A stretch of 64,000 nucleotides of DNA from contig JACDQD010000105.1 of the NCBI GenBank assembly GCA_019843655.1, positions 310,001 to 374,000 on the forward strand. The letters run 5' to 3'. This document shows, piece by piece, positions 1 through 11,619 of this stretch. This DNA comes from Lethocerus indicus (Eukaryota; Arthropoda; Insecta; Hemiptera; Belostomatidae). The position numbers were made by a program, and so were the translations under genes. Every line of letters starts with the position of its first letter. Position 1 is the first letter of the stretch. A model generated the notes under the pieces. It saw nothing but the letters and a program-made list of their open reading frames with translations. It ran no database searches and had not been told where the DNA came from.

Positions 1-2072
1 AATACCTATTTACAATATAAAAAGAGTGACACTCCTGTTTCTATGACGTGTCTACAACCGTTCCGATAAGTAAAGGGCCAGCGTGTATTTAATTCCTGAA
101 ATGATTAGTTTTCATGGCGCCGAATCTTCTTGAACTAACCCCTCGAACAGAGGTGACAACGCGTTCATTTATCTTATTGACAATATCGATTGAGTGGACG
201 GAAAAAGGAATACGTGGGTGCGAAAAAGTACAATTAAAATACTAACCTGGTCTCCCAATTCTCAGTGCGATCGTAAATAAGAGAGGCCCGGGGCGAGTGA
301 GGCGGGCGAGCCCCAGGTGCGGCGGGAAAAAAGAAATTCCTCGTGGGTATTTTAAAATTTGATAAACGGTCAGCCAGTGTTGCCAATTTCTCCCTTATTT
401 GCACCGGTCACAGTCTCCCTTAGAGCCGGCCCCCGCCTCCCACCTCGTCGCGGTGTTATCCCACTGTCCTACAGCCAAATTAAACCCGGCACTATTTACA
501 CTCTTAATTGGTATCGCCGCTTCAACTCAAACCAACTTCCGACCGCTTCTCTTCTTTTTTCTTCCTCTTCTTTCTTTACCGCTTCGTTAGCAGCGGGAAA
601 GAACTCTTTAAAAAATTTAAATAAAAGAAAAATATAAAAAGCTAAATCAGTCAAAAACTATGCGGCTCCTTGGACAAAGCGTTCTCAATAATAAAGGCTC
701 TCAGGCTAGAGAGAAAAATATATTCCCCCGACATGATTGTGTCCTCAATTGTTCTTAGAACAGTTGAACATACATTACAATATTTACGACTATGATGAGT
801 TTTCGGAACCTAAAGTATTACTATCATCCTAGTGCTTAAATTCAATAGTATAGAGAATAGAATTCGAAGTTACTATCAAAATGCAGTTACTGTACAAACT
901 GATTCTTTCCATAATTTTTAGATCAACCCATTATACAGAACCCATTATCGGGAAGGATGGATTAAATTTCTGTAGGCTTTCTTCTCTTACAAGAATTCAT
1001 AATTATAGAGTAGATTTTAGTTGGGCGTGAAGACAATCTGGCGTTGATACGTCGCCCTTTTCTATATTTATTTTATGTTCGCCATATATACATTTTTCGT
1101 TTGCTGAAACTCACAAAATAAAACTTTGAGTGATCATATTTTAATCTCACGACTGGCAATTCAGTAGGGAAGTGATAGCTGCGATCCAATTGGAATAAAT
1201 GACGGCCTTTATCTACGGTCCATTAAACTGGAGCCACTTCCTGGAGCGGCATATGACAGGAAATTATCATCTGCGGTCCCTACTTACTCCCGAGCTGTAA
1301 TTCATCATGTCGTTCCTCTCACGTCTTCGCCACCTTGATTTGCTTGTGGGGCGGTATCGCGTGCTCGCTAATCGAGCACACTGAACTGTATGAATATTGC
1401 AATACGCCGTATTGAGTAATACACTCGTGTAGAGTTAGCTTCCGCACTACCAAGCGAGACAAATTGAACTCGGTTTAAAAAGTTATATACTGTATATGTT
1501 ATATTATTACACTTTCTACAAATATCCCTGACTGTTTACAAAATTGGCCTAACATCTGTTACAAATGTCATTTCATCTATGAATGTTCTGGATTTATAAA
1601 AGGACTTGTCCATTGGAAAATGAGGACCGTTTTCCTGTTGTATGAATGTAGATTTGTTGAATGTTTCTTAAAATACTTTATTGTTATTTAACACCGAAAA
1701 AAATCATTGTTCATTTTGTTATTTGGTTTGCAATATCAGTGGAAAAAAGAGTGGAAAAAACGAACTTTTATAACCTTTAAACAGAACAGTTCCATTTCAG
1801 AACAGAATTTCCGACCAGGAGGGTTGGGTTTTACTACCGCTGCGATTCCTTTAAACAAAACAGATGTTCCCCCATATGAGATCGTATAATGCGTGAATAA
1901 TTAGCGCGTTCTTTGATTCCGTTAGGCCAATATGCGCTACGCACGTGCCACGGTCCGTTTGATGGGCCAATTACTAAGCAGGCGCGGGTAAGATCGAGTC
2001 AAGTGGTTAATGGGCTGGGCTGTGATGTGCGTGTCATTGGTTTTATACAGGCGACACATTTTGTTTTAATTG

Positions 2073-2088
2073 GAGAGAGAGAGAGAGA
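2073..2088. repeat. (GA)8 microsatellite
   Basis: This is a short perfect GA dinucleotide run. Such runs are GAGA-factor type sites in insects, but no function can be claimed here. Confidence 0.9.
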
Positions 2089-3203
2089 AGCGCGTCTGTA
2101 GCGTTTAATTAATATAACGAATGTTAATCTCCCGCCGAGGCATTACTCAGAGGGGATGAAAACTTGAAGCAAGGGTTGTTCTCGCTACCGCCCCCATCTT
2201 CGCTTTGACCCCCGCTGCCACATATTTCCCTCCCCTCGTTCATTCATCACTCATTCATTGTTCATTTCAACTTTTCAAGTGGCGGTGCAACATAAAAGCG
2301 GTTCGCTAAATAGTACCTAATTTAATTTTAATTTGGTAAGTACTAAACACTTTTGTACATAGCGAGGTAAGTCAATAAACAATAATCTTCTTAAATAATA
2401 GAGGTATCAGGTAAAGTGCACGAGTGGGGAGGAAACATTGGAAAGAGGAATAGGAATAACTGTGAAAGAGGATTAGGCGTGGAAAACGGGAGGGAGGATA
2501 AGAGTACGGTAGAAATTGGCAGTGTGAGCCTTTTGTGCCGTGTGTGTGCACGCCATATTTCCCTAAGGGAGGCCCCGGGTCCTTAATCTCTCCTGAGGAC
2601 GGCTCCTGTCATTTGTCACAGACAGTTTATCCTGTCCGTCTGTCTGTAGCGCTGTCTCCCGCCCGCAGCTTGAACAATAGTCCTCACAGCATCACCAATA
2701 TCCCGGTAGACCCCACCTGAAATTAGACGAAGGTTTTACATCCTTCGGCATTTCGCGCCCCTTCAAGTATATAGGCAGGCCTTAAATCTCTATTTCAGGC
2801 CTATTTGGAATTTTTTTGCCTGCTAGTACCGCGATGTGAAACTTGTACGATTGTGTGAAAATTTAAATTGAATAATACACAATATTAATAGTGATAATTC
2901 TTTATAAAACCTGACGTAACCAAGACTGTATACCTGGAATATTTCGGTGGGGCGCTCTACCGATAGTGCCCTCTCTCTGGTTATCTTCGTTCGGGGAAAT
3001 CTAGCTTTCGGTTTATCGGGCGATTACCAGGCAAAAGGGTGTGTCCCTCCCGTCTCGATAATAGCGGCTAATAAGTTCCCTATCTTCTAACAAAAACGCA
3101 TCATAAAAATACTTTTCATTTTGCACAGCCTTAAAACAATCCATTAGAGAAGCTAAGTTACAAAAAATGATGACATGGTCTCCTCTAGTGCTGTTATAAT
3201 GGG

Positions 3204-3224
3204 CTTGTTAACAAAGTTAACAAG
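3204..3224. other. Inverted repeat CTTGTTAAC / GTTAACAAG
   Basis: Two perfect 9-bp arms are separated by AAA. GTTAAC half-sites in this arrangement resemble dimeric transcription-factor sites; the factor is not identified. Confidence 0.7.
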
Positions 3225-5451
3225 TTACTAAGCTATTCAAAATTAACGCTCTAATATTGCTACCATTGTTTCCATGTATACCACTTTGGAAATGGATTCA
3301 AAGTCTGGATCTAAGAAGTTTCACTACGCATTGTGAAGAGGGCTTCCTTAAAAAAAAAAAACTTAAATTAAGTTTCTCCGATATTCCATATTCACCTCAA
3401 GTATATCAACTTAGTTTTTTCCCTCCTTGTCGATCGATAGCTATAGGAAGAAAAAGCTGTCACCAAGAAAATTTCAGGACTAAAAGTTTCGAGAGTTCAG
3501 TCGCCCTTTTGGGGCGAAGTTGTAAAATTGTGTCGCAAATGAAGGAGTTTTTCGGATAGGCGGAAATTGCCAAGTTTTTTGTCCCTTCCGGCTACAATTG
3601 AAGGTACATTCGGGTTCGCCTCAAATAAGGAAACCTTACGGGGACTTAATTTTTTTTCTTTTTCTGAGCTCTCCTACACTCAAGTTGATACCGAAAAAAA
3701 GGTTTTTTTAAACTACAAAATTTTAATCCTCGAGTACTTTCCCATTTTCCGAAAGTAGTCCTTTTGTCTTTTAGTATTTCGTAAACTGAATAAATCAGAA
3801 ATATACGTATAAATTTTTAATAAAACGATGAATTTATGATTCATCTTCAGTAGTACTTTAACATGCCCGGGTTTCAAAAGATTACATGTTCCGATAAAAT
3901 GGTTTAAACACATAAAATTGGAAAAGGCCTCATTGACACCCATTAATAATCTGTAAATATTAATTGATAAGTTGATGCCGCATTGTTTACAAACAAAACA
4001 ATGAGTAGAGACCGATATCTGTAATTATTCTCACACAGAAAGCGGCTGAGGCCACGGGGTCGCCTACACCAGTCTGCCGATGGTTGTCGCCTGCGGGGGC
4101 AAGCGATACGAGCTTTAGGCGATTATCGGAATTATATATTAGATTATCTGTCATTATATAGACATTCCCAGTAACATTCTGTCGCTGCATTTACGCTCAG
4201 GAACAGTGAAGTCGGAATACTCCACCCGCCGTACCTAGGTACCTCACTAGCGTACTGGCGAGAAGTATAGGACTAAATACATTACGTCTAATGATGACGA
4301 TTTGCGTCAAATTGCTGTTATATTTCGCCAAAATTGTATTCGTAATTTGTTCTGTAAGGAGAAAAGTTTGTTTAAAGGTGAATACTGAGAAAGCGGTGCC
4401 AATAACGCTGTCGTTACGTATCTCACCATAAAATAAAATAGTATGTTCTATGTTGAATCAGTTTTGTCAGCCTTTTTGAGCATGCATAATACACGAATAA
4501 AAATAAACCAAAATGGGCTGTCGATGGCCGACGGAGAAAGTCAATTTGAGGGTCAGGTCACATAGAGCGGAGAATATTAGGGGCGGTCGAATTTATAGGG
4601 GCGAGTGCGGGCTATCTCTATGCGGCGCCGATAGCGCCCCTACCCTCCCAACCGCTCATTTCAAACATAAACTCTCTCGCTCTCTCCCTCTTGGCGATCG
4701 TCGCCCCCACTTCTTTTTTACTTTTATATGCCCCCGACCCGGCAGTTATATCGGAGGTGTCGTCCTAGGATTGCCTACGGTCCGCAGTTTATAGGCACCG
4801 CACAGTGTCAATGCAACTCCCAATAATGGGAAATATCGGAAGAGTTTCAGAAGGAGGTCGATAAAAACTGACCGAAAGTTTTACAGAGGCTCGGGAGGAC
4901 TAAGTATTTTACGCCCTCCGACGCTTTTATTTCCATTTCACGAAACTAATAAGGTTTTTTCTTAATTTATTCCCAACATCCCATATTTTCTCTTATTCTA
5001 TTCAGTTTGTTCCTTCTGTTAAAAACACTTCATTCTGTAAGCTGGAATTTTTTCTCACATGTTTGACCAGGGAAACTATTTTTCTTTGTGTATAGGTTTT
5101 GAAATTTAATAATTTGTTTCTTCACCTGGATATCCCGAATATAAAAACAAAAACATATTCTTGTTTTATTCCTTTTGTTTGAGGACATAATTAACGCACT
5201 GTTGCAGTTATATTTATTTCTCATCTGTGAACAGAACTACGAAGAGTAGGCAACTTATTTCTCTTATCGGATGAAGTGTATTATTAATTTTCTCTTTCAG
5301 AAATATGCCTCCCAATCTGTGAACGGGCGTTATCTAAAACTATATTTAACTATAATAGTAGGCAACTTTTTTTTTTATTAATTAAAAACTTCGCCAAGCC
5401 GGAGTTGGAATCATCGTTGCCACGAACCCGATAAAATATCCGTCGGGTATA

Positions 5452-5477
5452 TTTAATTAAAATTAATTTTAATTAAA
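5452..5477. other. Perfect 26-bp AT palindrome
   Basis: The sequence reads identically on both strands for 26 bases and contains repeated TTAATTAA/TAATTA cores, the classic homeodomain-type site. Confidence 0.85.
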
Positions 5478-7038
5478 GCCCAACTTTCTCGAATGAAATC
5501 AGATTTATACTGAGTAAGTTTTGAAGTTATTGTTGTGACAGCTCCTCCGGCATATTTAACCCGTGCCGGCCCGAGAGCGGGGAGATGATATTAAAACGGG
5601 GACGGGGTTAGAACAAAGTTGTGTAGCTGACTTGCGACTGAGAGTTGTCTCGGCCGCGTTCTTACCCCGTCTTTCCTCCTACACTACTTCTGTCATTCTC
5701 CCGCCTACAGCGGAATCCCGCGTTTATAGCAACCAATCGGAGGAATAATAGCGCGAAGGGAATAATTTCAGGGAGGAAGTGAGCGCCGTACAATAAAAAA
5801 ACTAAACTTTGAAGAGTTTTTCTTCAAAATCAAATTTCAACGAGAGACGTTGGTATGTTCAGTTCGTTCAGCACAAGCCTCTGATTTATGTATTTACCTA
5901 ACATACATAGTAAGTATCAAACGGGTGGATCTACCCCGAATCTAATTGGGAACACTGTCCACGACGCCCCGTTCGGTAATTATAATTCTCTCGTGTAGTA
6001 ACTATATTTTAAAATCAGATATAAAAACACTTGCGGGCGTGAATCGGGTCTAATTTCGGTGGTGTTCTTTCCCCTTTAACTGATTACTTAAGGGTTGTGG
6101 GGGGGTTGGTTACGGGGGACATGCGCTCTGGCAGGTCGGAGGCTCTGGCCGCCGGCATCCCAAACGGCCCCACTCTTCAGTCTCCTGTGATACACCGCCG
6201 AAGCACTATCTACACCACGCTTCTACAGTTTTCGACTTCTCAGACATCGCAGACTCTAACCATCAGAACCCACAAATGTGAGTACCGCCTTATGTTTGGC
6301 CTAAAATCTATTCAACAGCAACAGTATATGTTTAAAATTTAAATCAACGAACTCTTGCCATTTAATTCGTATCAGCTTCTCGACGATACAATTTCTCTGA
6401 TCGGTATTAGAACTATCTATGACACCTCCTTTAGTCACACCGTCATTTCATAACCTTTACGTGGAATCTTCATTATATTTATACATTTTATCTGAATAAT
6501 AAGGCCAACGAATGTAATGTAGACATATCTAATTCGTGTCAAGCCTAAGTTTTCCTTAAAAAGTTAATTATATCACCAAGATCTGAAAGCAGAAACTACA
6601 TTTTATTCATTTTGAATTAGTTGGATACTCAATGCTCAGTTTACAATAACACAGTGCGTATTAGATATCACATATAAGAGGACGTGCGTTTTTTATTTTT
6701 TATTTCTAATTTCCGTAAAATTCTATTCCATTTTCGCTCTTTGCGCGCATTAAATCTCGTGATTGAATCGAGTAAAATTATATTAGTTTTACTTCGTGAT
6801 TGCATATAGAATATATTCGATACTCATAAACGCTTTCATTAAATAAATGATGGGTCAATTCGTTTACCGTCCTATTAACATTGGCGATACAGAAGGTCAC
6901 AAATTTGCGTTTCCATTATATTCATTCGTTCTATTCTCTCGAATATTATGTAGATATTTTATCAATACGTTGCACATGCATTTCACTTGGAGATGGTCTT
7001 CATGTTGTGCATATAGAAAACACATTCTACTGAATATA

Positions 7039-7047
<9 letters not shown>

Positions 7048-7083
<36 letters not shown>
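7048..7083. repeat. (TA)18 microsatellite
   Basis: This is a perfect alternation of T and A for 36 bases, embedded in AT-rich DNA. It is self-complementary and likely length-polymorphic. Confidence 0.97.
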
Positions 7084-7084
<1 letters not shown>

Positions 7085-8179
7085 CTTTAATTTGATATCG
7101 CTTTACATCAGCTAATTATGTCTAATATAATATGTGTTATTTTTATATTTATACATAAAAATATGCATAACATAGAGTACACAAGAATCGGCGTTCATAA
7201 TTAAGCACCACATAATGGAGCATTAAGCTCAACAAGGAAGCGAATAAGAGGATAAAACCAGGAGCATAATGATTTAATAATTACAGAAAACAACATCAAA
7301 ATTTTGAAAAAATGTACAGTGCACAAACTGTTGTGTTTTGGGTAATAATAATTACTAAATATTTAAATTTAGTATTTCTAAATTTATTTTGGGAATCATT
7401 TTTCTAATGCCTCTTTTCTACTGAATGCTGTTGAACAAACAACGCTATTTTCGTTCCTCGCACTCTAGATTTTAAATACGCGTCCATAAATTATTTTCAA
7501 AGCAATAAGTGCCTACCCATTCAGTTATCGAAATTCGAAGTTCACTTTTGTTGACCTGCGGAGATATTAAGTGAGTTGCATCCGGCACCCACCGTATTTC
7601 CCAATCGCTGTTCCTCCATTTTTTCCGATACCGCACCCTGTTATTGTGACAAGGTATTTTCGATGTCTTACCATCTGCTTTGATAAAATGTAGGTAACCC
7701 ACAGAGACGCTTGTTCAAATTTAAAAAAAAAAAGGAAACATTCCGAGGGGCTGTCAAAAATCCGGGAACGGGGATTATGCCTTGACCACCTGTGCCACAT
7801 TATATCAACCGCGAGGGAAAATTTTTCTGGTCTCTTTATTTATATTTGTTTAATATAGCAAAAAGAAGATCAGCTAAGAGAATGCTCCCCGACTGGGACT
7901 ACAATGGGAATACCAACTTTAACAATGATGGTATTCAGAGTATTCAATTTTAACAAGTAAAATGATATGTCGGTGATATTTGACGCAAATTATTACCGTA
8001 ATAACTTCAGTTTTTTTATTATTTCTCTTCAGTGCAATCTAAATATTTAGCGTGCCTCCCATAAGCGCGGTTTTGTCTGGCCCGTTCGTTATAGAATATA
8101 AATTTCGTACTTGAAACCCAAACATTTTCACGACACTTCTCCCGATACGGGCTGTCATTATATTGAGCGGCTGTTGTTG

Positions 8180-8242
8180 TTGGGCACAAGAAACTGATAA
8201 TCTGTTCAGGTTATGTTCATTGGGCCGAGAACAAACTGATAA
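8180..8242. repeat. Local direct repeat, TTGGGC...AAACTGATAA
   Basis: The first copy is at 8180-8200 and the second at 8220-8242. Both begin TTGGGC and end AAACTGATAA, with a purine-rich variable middle. Spacing is about 40 bp, close to four helical turns. Confidence 0.6.
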
Positions 8243-8351
8243 ACCGAATTAGTCATACAACACTGCCCACATTGTTAACCCTTACCCGACCCTGCTTCGT
8301 TCACTTATTGAATGGGACTTGGTTAAAACAGGACATTTTTGGTCATATTAT

Positions 8352-8371
8352 TCCGTTTTCATCCGTTTTCA
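8352..8371. repeat. Tandem duplicated 10-mer TCCGTTTTCA
   Basis: Two perfect adjacent copies are visible. Confidence 0.85.
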
Positions 8372-9816
8372 TATTCTATTTTCCAATTTTTAATTGACTC
8401 TAAGGCTCTGACATTGAGTTTCTTAACGTTTCCAAAACGCGATACTGACGTATCAATTTCTCCTACGAGTTTTCATTGATCCCTATGTAATACTAGTGTA
8501 TTTATTATAATTGTAATATTATTGTGTTGTGGCTTGTTCAGACTAAGACAATAATCATGAGAAATAAACTATTTAGATCGTACAACATGTGGGTTTCTCA
8601 ATTGTAGACTCTAGTGATTGTAAGTTGTAACCATATTGTTCGTGGGAAAGTAAAACCCAGTGAAATAAGACGTTAAGAAGTCTTTTGATGAATATATTTC
8701 CCAGGGCGTTCCACGTTGTATAAAGGAATCCTTCCGTTTTGTCGGAAGAAAATTACTCATTTCCCGGTACAATTCAATTTTCTAAAGGGAATCTACTGAG
8801 GGGAACACTAGACTGCGCCTTTTTTACCTCGGAAAGTGCAAGGAAATGCCGCGGAGAAACCATCCTTCTTGTTCTAAATGTATGCAAATGAGACACCTAA
8901 CCTTTACAGGGTTGGCTAATCGCTTGGCTCACTCCAGTGGGCCGACTCCTGTTTTTCACAAGACCAGATGTCACCCTGAAAACCCGACGCAGAAACTAAT
9001 TAGCTTTTCCTAACTAACTTTGTCGATCGAAACATAATTCCCAGCCACCTTTATATGGTTGGTATGTAGGAAAATACAGTTTCCCCTTATAACCTTAATA
9101 ATTACTATAATACATCTAATTCTAGTAGAGATTAATTGCTTTGTGCTTTGTATAAAACATTACACATTTTATCCTCAGCGGTTCGTTATTGCAGGATTAG
9201 TTAGTTTCAATTAGAACGTGGATATTTGCTTGCTAGAATACAGTACTCACAAAACCTTTGGGTAAATTAATTGTTCATTTCATACTGAAGCAGTTGCATA
9301 AATATTTTTTTTTTAACTGCACTTAGTTTTCATGCAATGTTGCGATGTTATGGCATTAATATTTATTATTAGAGAATCGAACGTAGCGGGATATCGAACA
9401 TCGGATGAGGTATGATCTAGTTTCGCGTGGGTTCCCACATCTCGTCTGTTGATTGTGCGCCTGAATAATCAGTTAGGAAGCTGTGGCCGCCAACATCAGC
9501 ATTCACTTTTCATCACGAGATAGAGTTGTATATCGCTGATCGTGATTCGCAGAACCCGTCCTTAGTTCATTCACCACGTAACTCTACCCAAACCATTATT
9601 TACTCTACCTAAGCCATCTTTATTCAGTGTTCTTAATTTTATATTTATTAGGCTGCTAAGTGTTATTCAATTTTCTTCAAAATTAAATTTTCTCAAAAGA
9701 TTTCCCTAGAAAAATAATAAATTGATAGTTTTGACATTCATTCACTATTAATGGTCTCAATATTCAATTCTAATGGCTTCTAATATAATTAAGAGCAGAC
9801 TGAATTTACCATGTGA

Positions 9817-9856
9817 ATTACAATGTAATCCACTTCATTACAATGTAATGCACTTC
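9817..9856. repeat. Tandem duplication of a 20-mer
   Basis: Two adjacent 20-base units, each starting ATTACAATGTAAT and ending CACTTC, differ at one base only. Each unit has its own near-palindrome, ATTACA-A-TGTAAT. Confidence 0.93.
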
Positions 9857-10335
9857 AGGGGCCTAATTAACAATAAATGATCACTCTTCTACTTCGTATT
9901 ACTTTTAGTTTTGAATCTCTTGTAAATTCCAAACTTTACGTGTCAATCATGAGAGCCTTCACATATGCAATACACCGGTGAACTAATAAGAAGGAAATAA
10001 TGAAAGATCCAATTGTAAGTTAGATAATGGAATCGAATCCTTTTACGGCGAATCCGAAATTGATCTTAGAAGGAGTATTTGAGAGCACATTATACCGGCG
10101 CTTAGTTGGTTAGGAATTGGGACCATTATAAGAACCAACTCTGATCACAAGTTTTAGGCCCGATTAAACCCAATTTCGTTCTGCGCCCCGAAAGTCGAAC
10201 GTTTTAACCGGGTCTTATCCAATGGGGGTCTCTCATTCTCTCTCCCCCTTTCCAATAGGTCGGCGGACTCGGTCGCGTCTAGCCGCATTTAAATAGGATG
10301 TCAAGGAGATAGTGGAATAATCCAGAAGGAAAAAG

Positions 10336-10372
10336 CGAGAAAGAGAGAGAGAGAGGGTAAGAGAGGAAGGCA
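10336..10372. repeat. GA-rich purine tract
   Basis: A core of GA repeats is flanked by further purine-only sequence, giving a strongly strand-asymmetric polypurine tract. A short CA run follows at about 10378-10387. Confidence 0.88.
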
Positions 10373-11085
10373 GTTGACACACACACAATGGGAGAGATAT
10401 CAAGATGAGACTGGAAGAGAACAGGGAACAGAACTAAGATTATCTCCGCGAAGGAATCGAATCCCATTTTGCGTTTCTGTAAGAACCGGATCCCGGCTTA
10501 ATATCAGCATTTCCCAGAATACAGAAAACTCGACTAGGACGAATCAAATCGTAGTTTATCTTAATCTCAATATTACTCTGCCCTTTGACAATAGCTATGT
10601 AAAAGACATATTTCAATATAGGGCGCTTTTAAAGGAAATACGATAATAATAAAGCTATTTATTAAAATTTGGAAAGCGTTTACCACTTATACTTCGCTTC
10701 CCCAAGTCAGGTTAGTAGTATCCGCTGAAGAAAAGGACATCAAATTCTGTATGAAATACAATCCTTCCAAAATTATTATGTAATAGAAAATTTTCATGTT
10801 CAAATTTGTTAAAATCTTAATCAAAAGGACGAAGGAATTATTATTATTATTAATGGCGTTTAGAAATCTGTTCAACTGACCCGAATTCAAACCCGGAAAC
10901 ACAAGAGAAAAAATGTATAAGGGGGTTGTATATTTTAAAAACGCTTATAAGGGCGGAGACTAGAAATACCCCCCACCGGTCGGTGTACGTGACGCGGCCC
11001 CCCTAAACGTGACATCGACCCCCCTCCGGAGCTGCTCACAATTTGAATTCTTATAGGCATAACAGTACAGGAGTGTCGGGCTGAA

Positions 11086-11162
11086 GGGGGCAAAGTGAGG
11101 CGGGGAGGGGAGGGGGCCTCGTGAAATTTAAATCAGAACCCCCCCCTTCGCCCCGCTTTGCC
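11086..11162. other. G-rich/C-rich imperfect inverted repeat
   Basis: A G-run arm starting GGCAAAG (11089) faces a C-run arm ending CTTTGCC (11162), separated by an AT-rich middle. The G-rich arm carries four runs of at least four G, so a G-quadruplex is an alternative fold. Confidence 0.6.
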
Positions 11163-11597
11163 ATCACCACAGAGGCACGCTATACACTTTAAATGGGAAC
11201 ACGCGACCCGAATGTGGAAAAGTCCCTAGCTCCCACACGCCCGCCGACTACGGTATAAATATTAGGAACCCGCCACCGTGACCAAGATGACTTATTAGTC
11301 GGGCAAACACACCGCAACCCCCCTTCCCAGATTAGCCACCTACAAGTATACACACACATTACTTGAAAACCTACAAGACTGATGATTAAAAACACATAGC
11401 CATCCGCTGCCCGGTCCTTCAAGAATTCCATTCTTCTTTCTTCGGCATCCTCTTCCTTGTTTTTTCTTGTCGAACGGAAGAATTTACTTCAAAATTACTC
11501 AAATATACTCAAAATAACTCCATACTCAATGAACCACTACTGTTCTAGCCTTAAGCATAGTTGGGGGCTTTGACCCGGAGCACCATTAAGCGGAGTA

Positions 11598-11619
11598 ATT
11601 ATATGTATACACATATAAT
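11598..11619. other. AT-rich inverted repeat, 9-bp arms
   Basis: ATTATATGT pairs with ACATATAAT around a four-base centre. Confidence 0.6.

Larger units (their letters stand above)
1..7047. other. Noncoding stretch, AT-rich with GC patches
   Basis: No exon or RNA gene is recognised here. GC-rich patches stand out near 280-460, 2150-2260, 2530-2720, 4500-4900, 5530-5750 and 6090-6210. The AT-rich parts between them hold many TAATTA-type cores. Open frames are at most 100 codons, show no recognisable domain and look like chance. Confidence 0.6.
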
